Counted from the stretch's first letter, positions 20,915-30,346 are shown. The stretch is 35,770 nucleotides of DNA from Verrucomicrobiaceae bacterium (GCA_027487435.1 JAIYDP010000141.1:1-35770), one strand, 5' to 3'. Numbers and translations are program-made. The notes: generated from the letters alone by a model not told the origin.

Positions 20915-21498
20915 ATGCTGAGGTTTTCTTCGCAGCAGTGTTCTACATTCGTTCGAGGTGTCAAGCATCAGACCCGAGTGTCTGTCATCTGCCTTCAGAA
21001 TCAAGAGAATCTAGGATATCGAGGGGACGAAGTTCGAGTTCGCCCTGGGTTTGCGAGGAATTTCCTTGTCCCAAAGAAGATTGCGGTGTATGCCACTCAA
21101 GAAAACAAGAAACTTTTCCATGTGGAAAGAGAGGTTTGGTAGAAATTAGTGTCTACTTGACTTGTACAGTCCAAGCAAGCTGAGGAAATTATGAGCTTGA
21201 AGGTTGCAAACACTGTGAAAGACAAAATTTTGAAGTTGCAAATTGCTTTCAAGAGACACAGTACTGACGGGGTCAAACTGTACGGGTCTGTAAGTGGTGT
21301 GATCGCGCTCAACGACTCCTGACTCTGTAAGCTGAGAACATTGCTCAATTCATATCCAAGAATGCAGGAATAGACATATTGCCCGACAAAGTTATGATCG
21401 AGTCCCCCTTGAAAACCATTGGCGTCCACAAGGTAGGACTGAAGCTCGAGAACGTGGCACATCCACTTAATGTCGATGTAACCGTTGTCAAGAGATGA
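20915..21498 (+). CDS. MRPL9: Mitochondrial ribosomal protein bL9
   Basis: Nuclear gene for organellar large-subunit protein L9. The start MLRFSSQQCSTFVRGVKHQT looks like a mitochondrial presequence. The L9 N-domain follows: VSVICLQNQENLGYRGDEVR, VRPGFARNFLVPKKIAVYAT (the bacterial family has VxxGYxRNFLxPxxxAxxAT). A 36-nt intron at 21134-21169 joins VERE to SKQAEEIMSLKVANT. A second of 47 nt at 21290-21336 joins LYGS to NIAQFISKNAGIDILPDKV, the connecting region typified by GSVTxxDIA. The C-domain ends IESPLKTIGVHKVGLKL and VAHPLNVDVTVVKR, as in bacterial L9, with stop at 21496-21498. An earlier TTG in frame at 20906 is not needed. Confidence 0.9.
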
Positions 21499-21505
21499 TG
21501 TACTA

Positions 21506-21574
21506 AGCACTTGTACATACTTTGCCCAACGACTAAATGCAGCACTTGTACATACTTTGCCCAACGACTAAATG
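21506..21574 (+). repeat. Tandem direct duplication (two 34-nt copies, period 35) in a 5' leader
   Basis: The unit starting AGCACTTGTACATACTTTGC and ending GACTAAATG is present at 21506-21539 and again, without mismatch, at 21541-21574. It lies between the bL9 stop (21498) and the start of the next gene (21572). Both copies end in ATG in the same context (GACTAAATG). The first copy's ATG opens a 12-codon upstream ORF whose TGA overlaps the downstream start. Confidence 0.9.
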
Positions 21575-22371
21575 ATGTCAGGAGATACTACAAGCATGCA
21601 AATGCAGGATAGAGACGTTGATCAAACAATAATTTCGTCAAGGGACTCGGATAGAGCTAATTTGTCGACATCATTTCATCCAGATGGAAACCGACGCTTG
21701 CGATAAATACCTGGTGAGTAAAAGAGCGTCAATGCTAAGAAGAAGAAAGATATAAGAAGGATTTCAGAAGGAAGGCAACATGGTTGTATAATCACCGAGA
21801 TCATTTAAAAGCATGTCTTCTCATCAATAAAAATACAAGAGACAAACAGCAGCGGTAATCGTAGTCACCTCATGCAAAGACGGACAGGATCGGCGCAGCC
21901 ACTAGCTCTTGAAAATCAGAATTCAACAACAGCAACACTGTTGCAAAAGGACAGCAATCATATTGAAGAATCTTCAAAGAAATTCAGATTAATTCTAGAG
22001 CAAAGGTTCTGTAATCACACAACAAACACACTATCCAAACATGAGAGAAAATTTTACCGCAAAGTTGGAAGTAAATTCCAAGGGAGTGATGACTCCAAGA
22101 AACAGATACGATCTTCGGAGTCAGAGGCGCCACATTCTATGTTGGAAGGACGATAGTCAAATCAGAGATCTTGGTGGAAATTTCGTCATCCAAACGTCAA
22201 GAGTAGCAAATATTTTCCATCACGCAAATAGCAAGAAGAACGATAGACGTCAGCAAGCTTACCACTTCGAAACCCGTTCAAGCCGTCAAGAGTCAATCCG
22301 AAACAAACGTCATTGAAAGTCTGCGTGGATTAGAGGGTGAAACTGCGTTGCAATGGCCAAAGAGACGATAA
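21572..22371 (+). CDS. Hypothetical protein with several 20-36 nt introns
   Basis: No family recognised. A consistent model begins MMSGDTTSMQMQDRDVDQTI, then uses short introns: 21664-21683 (20 nt); about 21713-21759 (GTGAGT..AGAAG); GTTGTA..AAAAG (29 nt); 21855-21879 (25 nt, GTAATC..CAAAG); GTAAAT..CCAAG (29 nt) after RKFYRKVG; and GTCAAG..AATAG (36 nt). The product continues RRTGSAQPLALENQNSTTAT, FRLILEQRFCNHTTNTLSKH, KTDTIFGVRGATFYVGRTIV, RRTIDVSKLTTSKPVQAVK, and ends EGETALQWPKRR with TAA at 22369-22371, about 205 residues. The protein is basic and rich in S, T and Q. Position between two housekeeping plus-strand genes and the frame recovery at each step support it, but the first introns are weak. 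Confidence 0.5.
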
Positions 22372-22574
22372 TCAGGAAATGTAAACTGACTTCATGAATG
22401 ATCAGAACCCAGTACGATCATCACAACAACATTCAATAAGGGGTAGACATTTCCCTCACGAGGTGGGGTGGTCGAGAATAACAGTAACGAGTCAACCTTT
22501 TTATACTCGATGTTAAATTTGAGATGTCTGTTTGTTAATTTGTGGCGCCAAATCGAAGGACGATTCCCGCGAAA

Positions 22575-24808
22575 ATGGTTGGAACTTCTCCGATGCTTTC
22601 CAACAACGCGATCATGGAAATTTACCAAAACAACACCAATATACAGCCAACACTTCAAGTTACTGATCTCAAGAAGATTGGTAATCAGAATGGGCAGGGA
22701 CAGGAGAGATGGAGGTACCAACACAGTTTCTTCTATGATTTGTCTGAAAACAGCAGGGTGGTGCTTTCGGATGGCAAGCATTACATGCAAGCACTGCTGG
22801 CCTCTCAAGTTACGGAGAAGGTTCGGAGCGATTCCATAAAAAAATTCTGCGTCGTTCGACTGGACGAATTCGTTTGTAATTTGGTCCACAATAAGCGGTT
22901 AAGGGGTTCCAATGGAATCTGATGACATAGTGTCATTATTGTCCTCAATTTGGAAGTAATATCCGATGCACTGCCCTCTGGTCTTGTGGGCAATCCTGTC
23001 AGCATCGAGGAAGCAGGTTCTGACCCCTCGCGAGCAAGCTCTGTTCAAGTACCTCCGCAGACAGCCCAAGCCCCTGCTTGGAATCAGCCTGCACCTGCGA
23101 AGCCGCCAGTTCAGCCTGCGCAAGCGCCCCAGTCCTCGTTTGCTGCTGCCCAAGGACGGTTTGGTTCGTCTGCGACGCCAAGTGCTTTTGCGGGGTCTGC
23201 ATATCTAGATTTCCCATGACTCTACAGAAAGGGATCTATTGTCAAGGATGAAGGCCTCCAACACATCCATCCGATCTCGTCGCTGAATCCGTATCAGAAC
23301 AAATGGACCATTCGTGCAAGGATTATGAACAAGTCCAACATGCGCACGTACAGCAACGCCAGGGGTGATGGGAAGCTCTTTAGTGTCGACTTAATTGACG
23401 CAACCGGCGAAATCCGTGGCACATTCTTCAACGAGGTTGCAGAGAAGTTCTTTGGCCTCCTGCAAGTGGACCGAGTATGCGCCCCCTCTGACTATTTCTC
23501 ACGTTTTGAGGTCTACAACATCAGCCGCGGGACGCTGAAGATTGCAAACAAACAATACAGCAACCTGAAGTGCGATTATGAGATTACTTTCGACAACAAC
23601 ACAACGTTCGACTTGGCTCCTGACGACTCGTCAGCGCCTCGCATGCGGTACAAATTCGTCAAAATCAACGAACTTGATTCAGTGAACAACAACTCCGTTA
23701 TCGGTACCAGCGGTGCTTGATGCAACTCATCTTCTAGACCTCATCGCTGTGGTCGAACACGTTGCATCCACGGCCTCCGTGACAGTCAAGAGTGGGGCCA
23801 ACGCAGGAAAACAAATTCCCAAACGAAACATCACGCTCGTGGACTCGTCGGAGAGGACTGTTGAGTTGACTCTTTGGGATGAGAACATCCACAAGGTCGC
23901 GGAGGAACAGGCTGCATCTCACTCTGTCGTCGCCATCAAGAATGTTCGCGTGTCCGACTATGGCGGAAGATCTCTCAGCACGTCGCGAGACACCCACATC
24001 GAACTCAATCCTGACCTCCCTGAAGCGAACACACTTCGCGGATGGTGAGAAGCTTTTATTTTCGTTTCTGATGGCGCAGGTACGACCTCACCAAGAGCTC
24101 GGGGCACTCTTTTGTTCCTGTTGGGACCTCAGGTGGTGGTGGGGGGGGAGGGGCGGGTATGGCGACAGCCCGTAAGTATGTTTCAGCGATCAAGGACGAG
24201 AGGCTTGGCCAAGGAGAAAAGGTCTACATTGCGTTGTCTCGTCCTTACAGCACAGCCAGACTACTTTAAGCTTCGTGCTACGATCACATTCATCAAGCAT
24301 GATGGAACATTCTGCTACCCAGCGTGCCCCAGCAAAGAGCATCAAAGCAAGGTCGTCAAGACACCGGAGGGTCTGTGGCAATGCGAGAAGTGCAACCGGG
24401 CATTCCCCAAGTGCGAATACAGGTGTTCCTGGGCGAAACCCCTCCTCACGTTGGCAGATTCATCATGTCGATCACTGTGGCCGACCACACAGGCTCAACT
24501 TACCTCAACTGCTTCAACGATTCCGCTGCGCAAATACTTGGCAAGTCCGCGGACGAGGTCATGGAATTCAAAGAAATGGTTGAGAGAGCCCATCGACATA
24601 TGCTGTTTGACACGAAAAGGGTGACGACGCGTCGTTTGAGAACATCTTCTCAGAGGCAAGCTTCGGCTCGTACATTTTCAAAGTGAGGGCCAAGTCTGAA
24701 AACTACCAAGACGAAATGAGAGTGCGGAGCACGATCCTTGAGATGGAGAAGGTGAACTTTGCTGCGGAGGGAAGGGCGTTGCTGGAGGAGATTCAGAGAC
24801 TCGCTTAA
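22575..24808 (+). CDS. RPA1: Replication protein A large subunit (RPA1/RFA1)
   Basis: Single-stranded DNA-binding subunit for replication and repair. The ATG at 22575 starts an OB domain N (LQVTDLKKIGNQNGQGQERW, VVLSDGKHYMQALLASQ). A 33-nt intron at 22898-22930 joins HNKR to VIIVLNLEVI. A Pro/Ala/Gln-rich linker follows. DBD-A: HIHPISSLNPYQNKWTIRAR, then SNARGDGKLFSVDLIDATGE, EIRGTFFNEVAEKFF and FEVYNISRGTLKIANKQYSN. DBD-B: VPVLDATHLLDLIAVVEHVA, NITLVDSSERTVELTLWDEN and IKNVRVSDYGGRSLSTS. DBD-C: DYFKLRATITFIKHDGTFCY, the zinc ribbon ACPSKEH...CEKCNRAFPKCEYR, then FIMSITVADHTGSTYLNCFN. It ends LLEEIQRLA, TAA 24806-24808. The second zinc ligand position is His instead of the usual Cys (24340-24342). 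Introns near 23218, 23470, 23690, 24040, 24160-24250, 24420 and 24590. Convergent with the phosphatase gene, 59 nt apart. Confidence 0.92.
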
Positions 24809-24867
24809 ATACTAATGTACTCAACGTAGAAAATCCAGAAATACAAGTAAACATATCTTTGCTCAGA

Positions 24868-26625
24868 CTACCGTCGGGGCGGTGTTGCGGGCCTATTCTG
24901 CAGGGGCCAGCGCTTCTTCACGACGCACTTGATGGTCTTGGGAGTGATCTCAAGCTCGGGGTTGACCTCGAGGTACGCGCCGTCGTTGAGGACGCTGTCG
25001 CAGTACTTCGTCGCGGAAAAGATTGTGATCAAGTGCCCGCCAGCAAACAGCTCAAACCCGTTCATGACGACTTGATGAGCCCGCACGATCATCCGGAGCT
25101 TGTTGTTTTTGCAGAAATCTCGGACAACGTCGGGGCCGTACTTGTAAATGTGCTCCCCTCGTTCAGGATTAGGAAAAAGCCCTTCCTCCTCCTCTCCGTC
25201 TGTGGGATCAGACCACAGGATGTCCCGAAACAGCTGTCGGTCTTCGTCAGAGAATTCTTCCTCCGTCCATGGCCGCTTGATCTGCCGGATCTGGTCAAGC
25301 GACCGGAACGTCTTCCCAACTCCACCATGGACGCATAGAATGGCGTTCTCAATGAGAGCTCCGAGGGGAAGACAGTCAAACGCCCTGTTGCAAGCTTCCC
25401 AAATGGAGCACCCAGGACCAGTCCCCAGTCGGGCCACGCACTGCCGCAAGAAGTCCTCGCCGTTGGTGTCGCGGCTCTCGTGATTTCCCCGCACGAGAAA
25501 TATCCGCTTGGGATACCGCAGCTTGAGGGCAAATAAAAGGGAGACGACCTCGAGAGAGTACCACCCTCTGTCGACGAAATCGCCCAAGAAAACGTAGTTG
25601 ACGAGGTTGGCGTCGCCGGTGCGGTGGTTGGGGCAGCCGAAGGTCTGGAAGAAGTGCAGGAGGTCTTTGATTTGCCCATGGACGTCGCCAAATATCTTGA
25701 CGGGCGCGCGGAGCTCTACAAGGCTGCTTTCGTTTGTTAAGAGGTACTCTCGAGCGCCGTTGCAGAGGCGGAGCAGCTCCGAGACTGTGAGGAGGTCGAA
25801 CGAGTCCTCCTTCGGCTTCTTAAATGGCGTCAAGAGCATTCTGTCAATGACAGTCTCAGCCGTCGCAAGAATGTGACCCTCCACGGCGCCGTGCATCTCC
25901 AAGCCGACGACGTCAGGGTCGAGCTTCAGGACATCTCCTCCAACTTTTTTGAGAGCCTCGAGGCCAATAGGGCGCGAATGCTGCCGCTGGAGCTGAGCGG
26001 GGGGCGCAGACAGGTCGAGCGAAATTACTTTGGGGCGGATTAAAACTCGAGGGCGCTCCTCCAACGCGGAATCGAGCTCCAGATCTCGTTTCGAGGGGAG
26101 GAACTCCAGGAGCTTGGCAGGAAACGTTTCATCGCGGAAGGGGGAGGTGGAGAAGTTGAGGAGGCGGAAAGAATTGGGGACTGCGCGAAGGTACTTCTGG
26201 AGGTCTTCGACGCTAAAAATCCGGTCCGGCCAAGACAGACTCCTCATGATTTCGTCAATGGAGTCGGTGGTGAATTCGCAGCCACAGGTCTTGAGATCCG
26301 AAACGAGCTCGCACTGGTCGTTGAAGTTAAGGTGCCCTTTGCTGCCATTGTCGTACGAAAGGAATATAAGGGACGCTCGATCGCGCTCAAAGTCCGTTCG
26401 GGACGACTGCCCTGGGTCAAGAGCAAGGGAAAACCGTAGAAATGTATCAAATGTGCCGTCTGCAGCGACATAAGCGTTGACAAGCCGCTCAACCGCAGCT
26501 TCCGACAGAGCGAGAACAGCCAAGAACCTGCGAAAGAGCTTTGGGTCAAGTTTCTCATTTCGTGAAATGAGCCTGAACAAGGTCTTTGCCTGGCTGACTT
26601 GTGGAGGTAACGGGGGTGACGCCAT
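24868..26625 (-). CDS. PPP-family Ser/Thr phosphatase with EF-hand-like N-terminus, intronless
   Basis: Single 585-residue frame. The C-terminal catalytic domain (about residues 280-575) has all PPP motifs: GDVHGQ, GDFVDRG, RGNHESR, CVHGGVG, LWSDP, RAHQVVMNGFE and FSATKYCD. Overall wording (APVKIFGDVHGQIKDL; the RAH..MNGFE..AGGHLITIFSATKYC block; GPDVVRDFCKNNKL) is closest to the plant/protist PPKL (BSL/BSU1) type. Those carry Kelch repeats at the N-terminus; here there are none. Residues about 20-165 look like paired EF-hands of the calcineurin-B/recoverin kind: LFRRFLAVLALSEAAVERLV, DGTFDTFLRFSLALD, and the loop DNGSKGHLNFND, in which positions 3 and 5 are not acidic, so calcium binding is doubtful. 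No introns despite its length, unlike RPA1 next door. Catalytic assignment is secure; regulation is inferred. Confidence 0.9.
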   Translation of the reverse strand: MASPPLPPQVSQAKTLFRLISRNEKLDPKLFRRFLAVLALSEAAVERLVNAYVAADGTFDTFLRFSLALDPGQSSRTDFERDRASLIFLSYDNGSKGHLNFNDQCELVSDLKTCGCEFTTDSIDEIMRSLSWPDRIFSVEDLQKYLRAVPNSFRLLNFSTSPFRDETFPAKLLEFLPSKRDLELDSALEERPRVLIRPKVISLDLSAPPAQLQRQHSRPIGLEALKKVGGDVLKLDPDVVGLEMHGAVEGHILATAETVIDRMLLTPFKKPKEDSFDLLTVSELLRLCNGAREYLLTNESSLVELRAPVKIFGDVHGQIKDLLHFFQTFGCPNHRTGDANLVNYVFLGDFVDRGWYSLEVVSLLFALKLRYPKRIFLVRGNHESRDTNGEDFLRQCVARLGTGPGCSIWEACNRAFDCLPLGALIENAILCVHGGVGKTFRSLDQIRQIKRPWTEEEFSDEDRQLFRDILWSDPTDGEEEEGLFPNPERGEHIYKYGPDVVRDFCKNNKLRMIVRAHQVVMNGFELFAGGHLITIFSATKYCDSVLNDGAYLEVNPELEITPKTIKCVVKKRWPLQNRPATPPRR

Positions 26626-26761
26626 TGAAACCCCAGACTAAAGTCAAGTGGTCAATCAAAGTCAAAATCAAAAATACTCCGAATCAGATTTTCCGACATG
26701 CCATTGTACACTTATCAAACACTATCAACGTTGTCGTTGACTCCTGGCGATAAGGCGTCGC

Positions 26762-27514
26762 CTACTCTGCTTCACTGCCATGAAGCCAGCTCGAAACAAC
26801 AGACGACATGAGGACCGCAGCTGTTTCGGTACGCAGACGGTTGTTCGAAAGAGAAACCCCCTGGCCCATGCTTTGAAGGCTCAGCTTTTCACTGTTGTCG
26901 AAATCCCCTTCTGGCCCAACAACACAGATGACGTTCCCTGGGTTCCTTGAACGCAGAACCTCGAACAGTGGTGGCGTTGAGGGCTCGGGCATCTCACCCC
27001 AAAGTACAATTCTGTCCTGAGCATCGTGCTTTAAGAATCTTTCGAATTCTGTCCATCTCATTGGCTGCTGGACCTCCATGACTGCACCCGGTCTCCAGCT
27101 TTGTTCCGAAGCAGCAATACTGAGCCTGCGGTATCGCGCAAGTTTGGACGGCGAGATGTTCGACTCGCACCGGCTTGTGACGAGCGGAACGAGCGTCTTC
27201 ACGCCCATCTCGGCACACTTTTCGACCAAGAAATCACCCCGGCTTGGAATGCTTGGAAAGCCGACAGCAATCGCGATAGAGAAACTTGAGCTGGCTGGTG
27301 GTGGTCTCATTGCGATCATTTCGAGAGACCTTGTCTTCACACATGCAACTTGGGCTATTGCCTCGGCCCCTGTGTCATCAAAAAAGGTGACGACGTCGCG
27401 CTCTCTCAAGCGGATGGCTGCAATGTGCGACCAGCAGTCAGATGAGACAGCAAAACAGCCCCCAGGTGCGCCCTTGAAACTCAAGAGAGACTGGACAAAG
27501 ATGCGAGCCTTCAT
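26762..27514 (-). CDS. rsmE: RsmE-type 16S rRNA m3U methyltransferase, organellar
   Basis: SPOUT-fold methyltransferase (RsmE family, N3-methylation of U1498 in small-subunit rRNA). The N-terminal PUA-like part has IAAIRLRERDVVTFFDDTGA. The central signature is DFLVEKCAEMGVKTLVPLVT with SRCE, then IAASEQSWR (EQSxR is the family motif) and the knot CVVGPEGDFDNSEK ending NNRLRTETAAVLMSSV (family: GPEGGF..E, LRxETA). The GPEGGF motif is GPEGDF here. There are no introns. The bacterial enzyme serves the ribosome, so in a eukaryote it should act in mitochondria or plastids; the N-terminus (MKARIFVQSLLSFKGAPGG) is compatible with import. Its ATG lies 17 nt from that of the divergent plus-strand gene. 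Confidence 0.9.
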   Translation of the reverse strand: MKARIFVQSLLSFKGAPGGCFAVSSDCWSHIAAIRLRERDVVTFFDDTGAEAIAQVACVKTRSLEMIAMRPPPASSSFSIAIAVGFPSIPSRGDFLVEKCAEMGVKTLVPLVTSRCESNISPSKLARYRRLSIAASEQSWRPGAVMEVQQPMRWTEFERFLKHDAQDRIVLWGEMPEPSTPPLFEVLRSRNPGNVICVVGPEGDFDNSEKLSLQSMGQGVSLSNNRLRTETAAVLMSSVVSSWLHGSEAE

Positions 27515-27531
27515 GCCGTGTACTTCTGACT
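27515..27531. promoter_or_regulatory. 17-nt spacer between two divergent start codons
   Basis: The whole distance between the RsmE ATG (27514, minus) and the TPR-glycosyltransferase ATG (27532, plus). It contains TGTACTTCTGACT, also found upstream of NDOR1. Both promoters must lie partly inside coding sequence or be shared. Confidence 0.45.
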
Positions 27532-30318
27532 ATGCAACACTGGCGAAGTTTGCTTGTCCTCATTTCCTTTGTCGGCTCCAGCTGCGCCGCTGTTGCTTTC
27601 AAGAGCTGTGAAAGTGTGCCTGCGTGCATCTTCCGAGCTGCTCTCTGCATTGAAGAGCGAGACGTAGCGTGCGCTGAGGGACTCTACCGTGAGGTCGCTA
27701 ACCGTCTCGCTCTCTCTCAATTGTCAGGCCATTCGAATCGATCCCGTCGCAAAAGATGCATGGCTTGGCCTCGGCTCTGCCCTGCAGCTCCAAGCTCGCT
27801 ATGCGGAAGCTGCGTTGCCGCTTCGACGAGCCCTGGAGATTGACCCGTTATGTCCCAAGTCCTTGTACAACTACGGTCATCTCCTTGCCCTGGCCGGAGA
27901 CATAGGCGGCGCGCAGAAAATCTTCGTCCTTCTCAGTCGCATGAGGCCTTTCCAAGTCAAGGTGCCATCAACGAAAGAGCCACTTCCCTCACGCAGCAGG
28001 CCCTTTACTCCCTCGCCTACACTTTCGCCCTCATGGGCGATGACAGCAACGCCTGCGCAATCATCTGTGATGTCTGGAGGTGGAAAAGCGACTTCCATTG
28101 CATTGACGGCCTCGCCGATTCCTTGACCGTGCGTCTCCAATGACTTCAGTTGACAGCTCAGCTCCTTGAGCCTTGCAAAAACACCCCCCCCTGCCGGTCC
28201 ACAGCCCCTGTCTCGGGTTGCGTCTCCGTTGAGGCCGCCACGGACGGCGGCGACACTCTTGATTGGGAAGTCGTCGTTTCTGCGTCCACAGAAAACATCG
28301 AGAGCGCGCGACAGACGATGTACCACCCCCCCCCCCTTTCTGCGCCCCGATAATTTCCAAGCGGGAGTCTCCACAGACTTCTCCCCGTCGGCAAAGCCAA
28401 CATCTCCGTCCTCGACGACGGCCTGTCGCGAGGCCTCGCGATGGAGGTTGCGCATTGGGACTTTGGTGCGCAGCCTGCTCTAGCCACCCCCTCCCCTTAC
28501 TTTGCAAGTCACCCTCCGCCCGAACACGTACATCCCCACTGCGGCGAAGCAATTCTTTGCAAATGCATCCGTTCGGTTTGTTTCGACAAACATTTTCACC
28601 GCCCTGTCGAAGCTCGCGTGCGCTGGCCCCGTGGACGTGTCCAATGGCGCCGCCGTCGTCGCCAAGGCCGTCCTCAGCGGCGGCAGCAGCGCTCGCGTTC
28701 GTTGCCCTCCCCTCCTCACCGACGCCATTGTCGTCGACAGTTGCTCTCTGCCCCCCCACATCTAAACGGCTCAGGGGGTATCCCCGACGTCCTCGTCGTG
28801 GGCGAGGGCCACCCGCACGCCGCATCGCTGGTGCATGCGCTGGCGCTCTTTCGAATTTCTTCCAGCTTCTTCAGCGCGCCCGCAAGAGCGCGCGAGTTTG
28901 GAATTCTGGTCGCATTTGAAGACGCATATGCCGCGCTGCCTCAAAGCGTGAGGTACCCCCCCCTCTCTCGGCTTGGACGCGTTCACCTCGCAGGAATCAG
29001 CTGCATGCGCGTAGACCCCCTTTCTATTTGATCCGGTCAACGCCAGCCCTCCAGTTGACGCCGCCTGTTCGCCGCCATGATGTGTGGCCTTCAAATCTCC
29101 CCTCACCCCTCCCCCGCCTGCTCTCAGATACCCATGACAAACATGGAAAGCGATATCGATTTTCAAATGCTCGCCGAGACGATCGGCGAGCTCACGTGGC
29201 CGTCGGGGCGGCTTCAAAACAGCGTCCTTTTTAAATGTCACCTCCGCCCACGGCCCCACGGCCCCGTCGCTCTCGCGCGAGAGCTCAACCACCCCCAAAA
29301 AAGCAACGTTGGGACATCGCGCAAGCGCGTCTGCACGCTCGTCCCGTCGCTGTCGCCCCCGGGGGTACACATTCTTTGACGGCCCTTCTTTTTTCTTATT
29401 TTTTGAAGGTGGGCCTCGCTCATCTGCCATTTTTAAACATTTACGCGCCGTCGTTTGTGGACAGCGTTGCAGCGTCACGGGCCCTTGATTTCGCCATCTA
29501 CCTCGCAGTGGACGATGGTGCTTGCATGAAGGGGGAGGGGGGGGCTGACGAGTTGAGATGATGAGATGTACAGCCAAGAGGCGACGTGGATGGCGTTGGA
29601 GCGGGTGGTGAATGGAACGAGGGTCGGCGTGAAAGTGCGCGCACCACTCACGGTCGCTCAGTTGCAAGGTGTTCAGTTTCCCTCCAACGCGAGGCGGCAT
29701 CGCCTACTTGGTTGGACGAGTTGGGGGGGGGGGTAACTTGACAGTGGAGCGCACTTGGACGAACTGCTTACGAAGACGGGTGTGACTATTTGTATCAAAC
29801 AAACGACGACGTTCGATTCATTAGCGCTGGGTGGGCGGAGAGGTTTGTCGCGGCGCTGGAGAAAAACAAGAACTTTGGTTGCGACATGGCGGGCTGCCTC
29901 TTATCTTCGACAGGAGCTGTGGGAGCTACTGATACTGCAAACGAACACACCATGACGCAGACGATGGTTTCCAGGCACCATATTGACATTTTTGGGAGAA
30001 TGTTTCCGTAATCGTGTTCCAGTTGGCTCTCAGAATGTAGGACGACAATGAGAAATTGGCATCTGGATGACTGGATCTCCAATGTTTATGGCCCGAGCCA
30101 CACGTTTCATCTAAAAGGTAAGGAGGCGAGGGCAAGTCTCATCCAGAAGATTTGAAAATTAGAAACAGCAACCCATTTGGAACTCGCTACAACGAATGCC
30201 GTGAGGACAAGTGAATGCCCATTGAAGCAGCTAATGCTGAAGGGATACACTAAAAGTAGAACTCGAGAGTGGCCAGCGGAGAGCAGAAGCGTTCAAAGAG
30301 CGATTGCGATTGCTCTAA
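27532..30318 (+). CDS. Secretory-pathway TPR protein fused to a GT-A glycosyltransferase domain
   Basis: The start MQHWRSLLVLISFVGSSCAA looks like a signal peptide. TPR helices follow, with a 34-nt intron at 27694-27727 inside YRE-AIRIDPVAKDAWLGLG, then ALQLQARYAEAALPLRRALE and KSLYNYGHLLALAGDIGGAQ. A middle region resembles the start of a nucleotide-sugar transferase fold: LDWEVVVSASTENIESARQT, intron 28320-28361, GSLHRLLPVGKANISVLDDG. The C-terminal domain is clear: LPFLNIYAPSFVDSVAASRA, FAIYLAVDDG, AYEDGCDYLYQTNDDVRFIS, AGWAERFVAALEKNKNFGAV, HTMTQTMVSRHHIDIFGRMF, NWHLDDWISNVYGPSHTFHL and FGTRYNECREDK. This is a DD-containing family seen in algae and other protists. The last intron (32 nt) gives RAEAFKERLRLL and TAA at 30316-30318. 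Exons at 28450-29400 are only partly resolved. Donor and acceptor substrates unknown. Confidence 0.75.
28320..28361 (+). other. Intron (42 nt) containing an 11-C run
   Basis: Donor GTACCACCC, acceptor TTCCAAG; C homopolymer at 28326-28336. Its removal joins ESARQT to GSLHRLLPVG in frame. Confidence 0.6.
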
Positions 30319-30322
30319 TAAA
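30317..30322 (+). promoter_or_regulatory. Possible polyadenylation signal overlapping a stop codon
   Basis: AATAAA shares two bases with the TAA stop of the TPR-glycosyltransferase, and FIS1 starts 28 nt after that stop. Use is inferred. Confidence 0.35.
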
Positions 30323-30346
30323 TGTGTGTAATTTAGTTGTTTGTGA

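Noticed and set aside
22392..22889. Minus-strand frame of 165 codons
   Set aside because: Antisense to the first RPA1 exon, whose plus-strand product is clearly RPA1.
24859..25338. Plus-strand frame of 159 codons, and others within 24868-26625
   Set aside because: Antisense to the PPP phosphatase catalytic domain, which has every family motif in one minus-strand frame.
28061..28825. Long minus-strand open frames (up to 254 codons), and another at 28771-29700
   Set aside because: They are antisense to the TPR-glycosyltransferase exons in GC-rich DNA, have low-complexity Arg/Gly/Ala composition and no recognisable motif.
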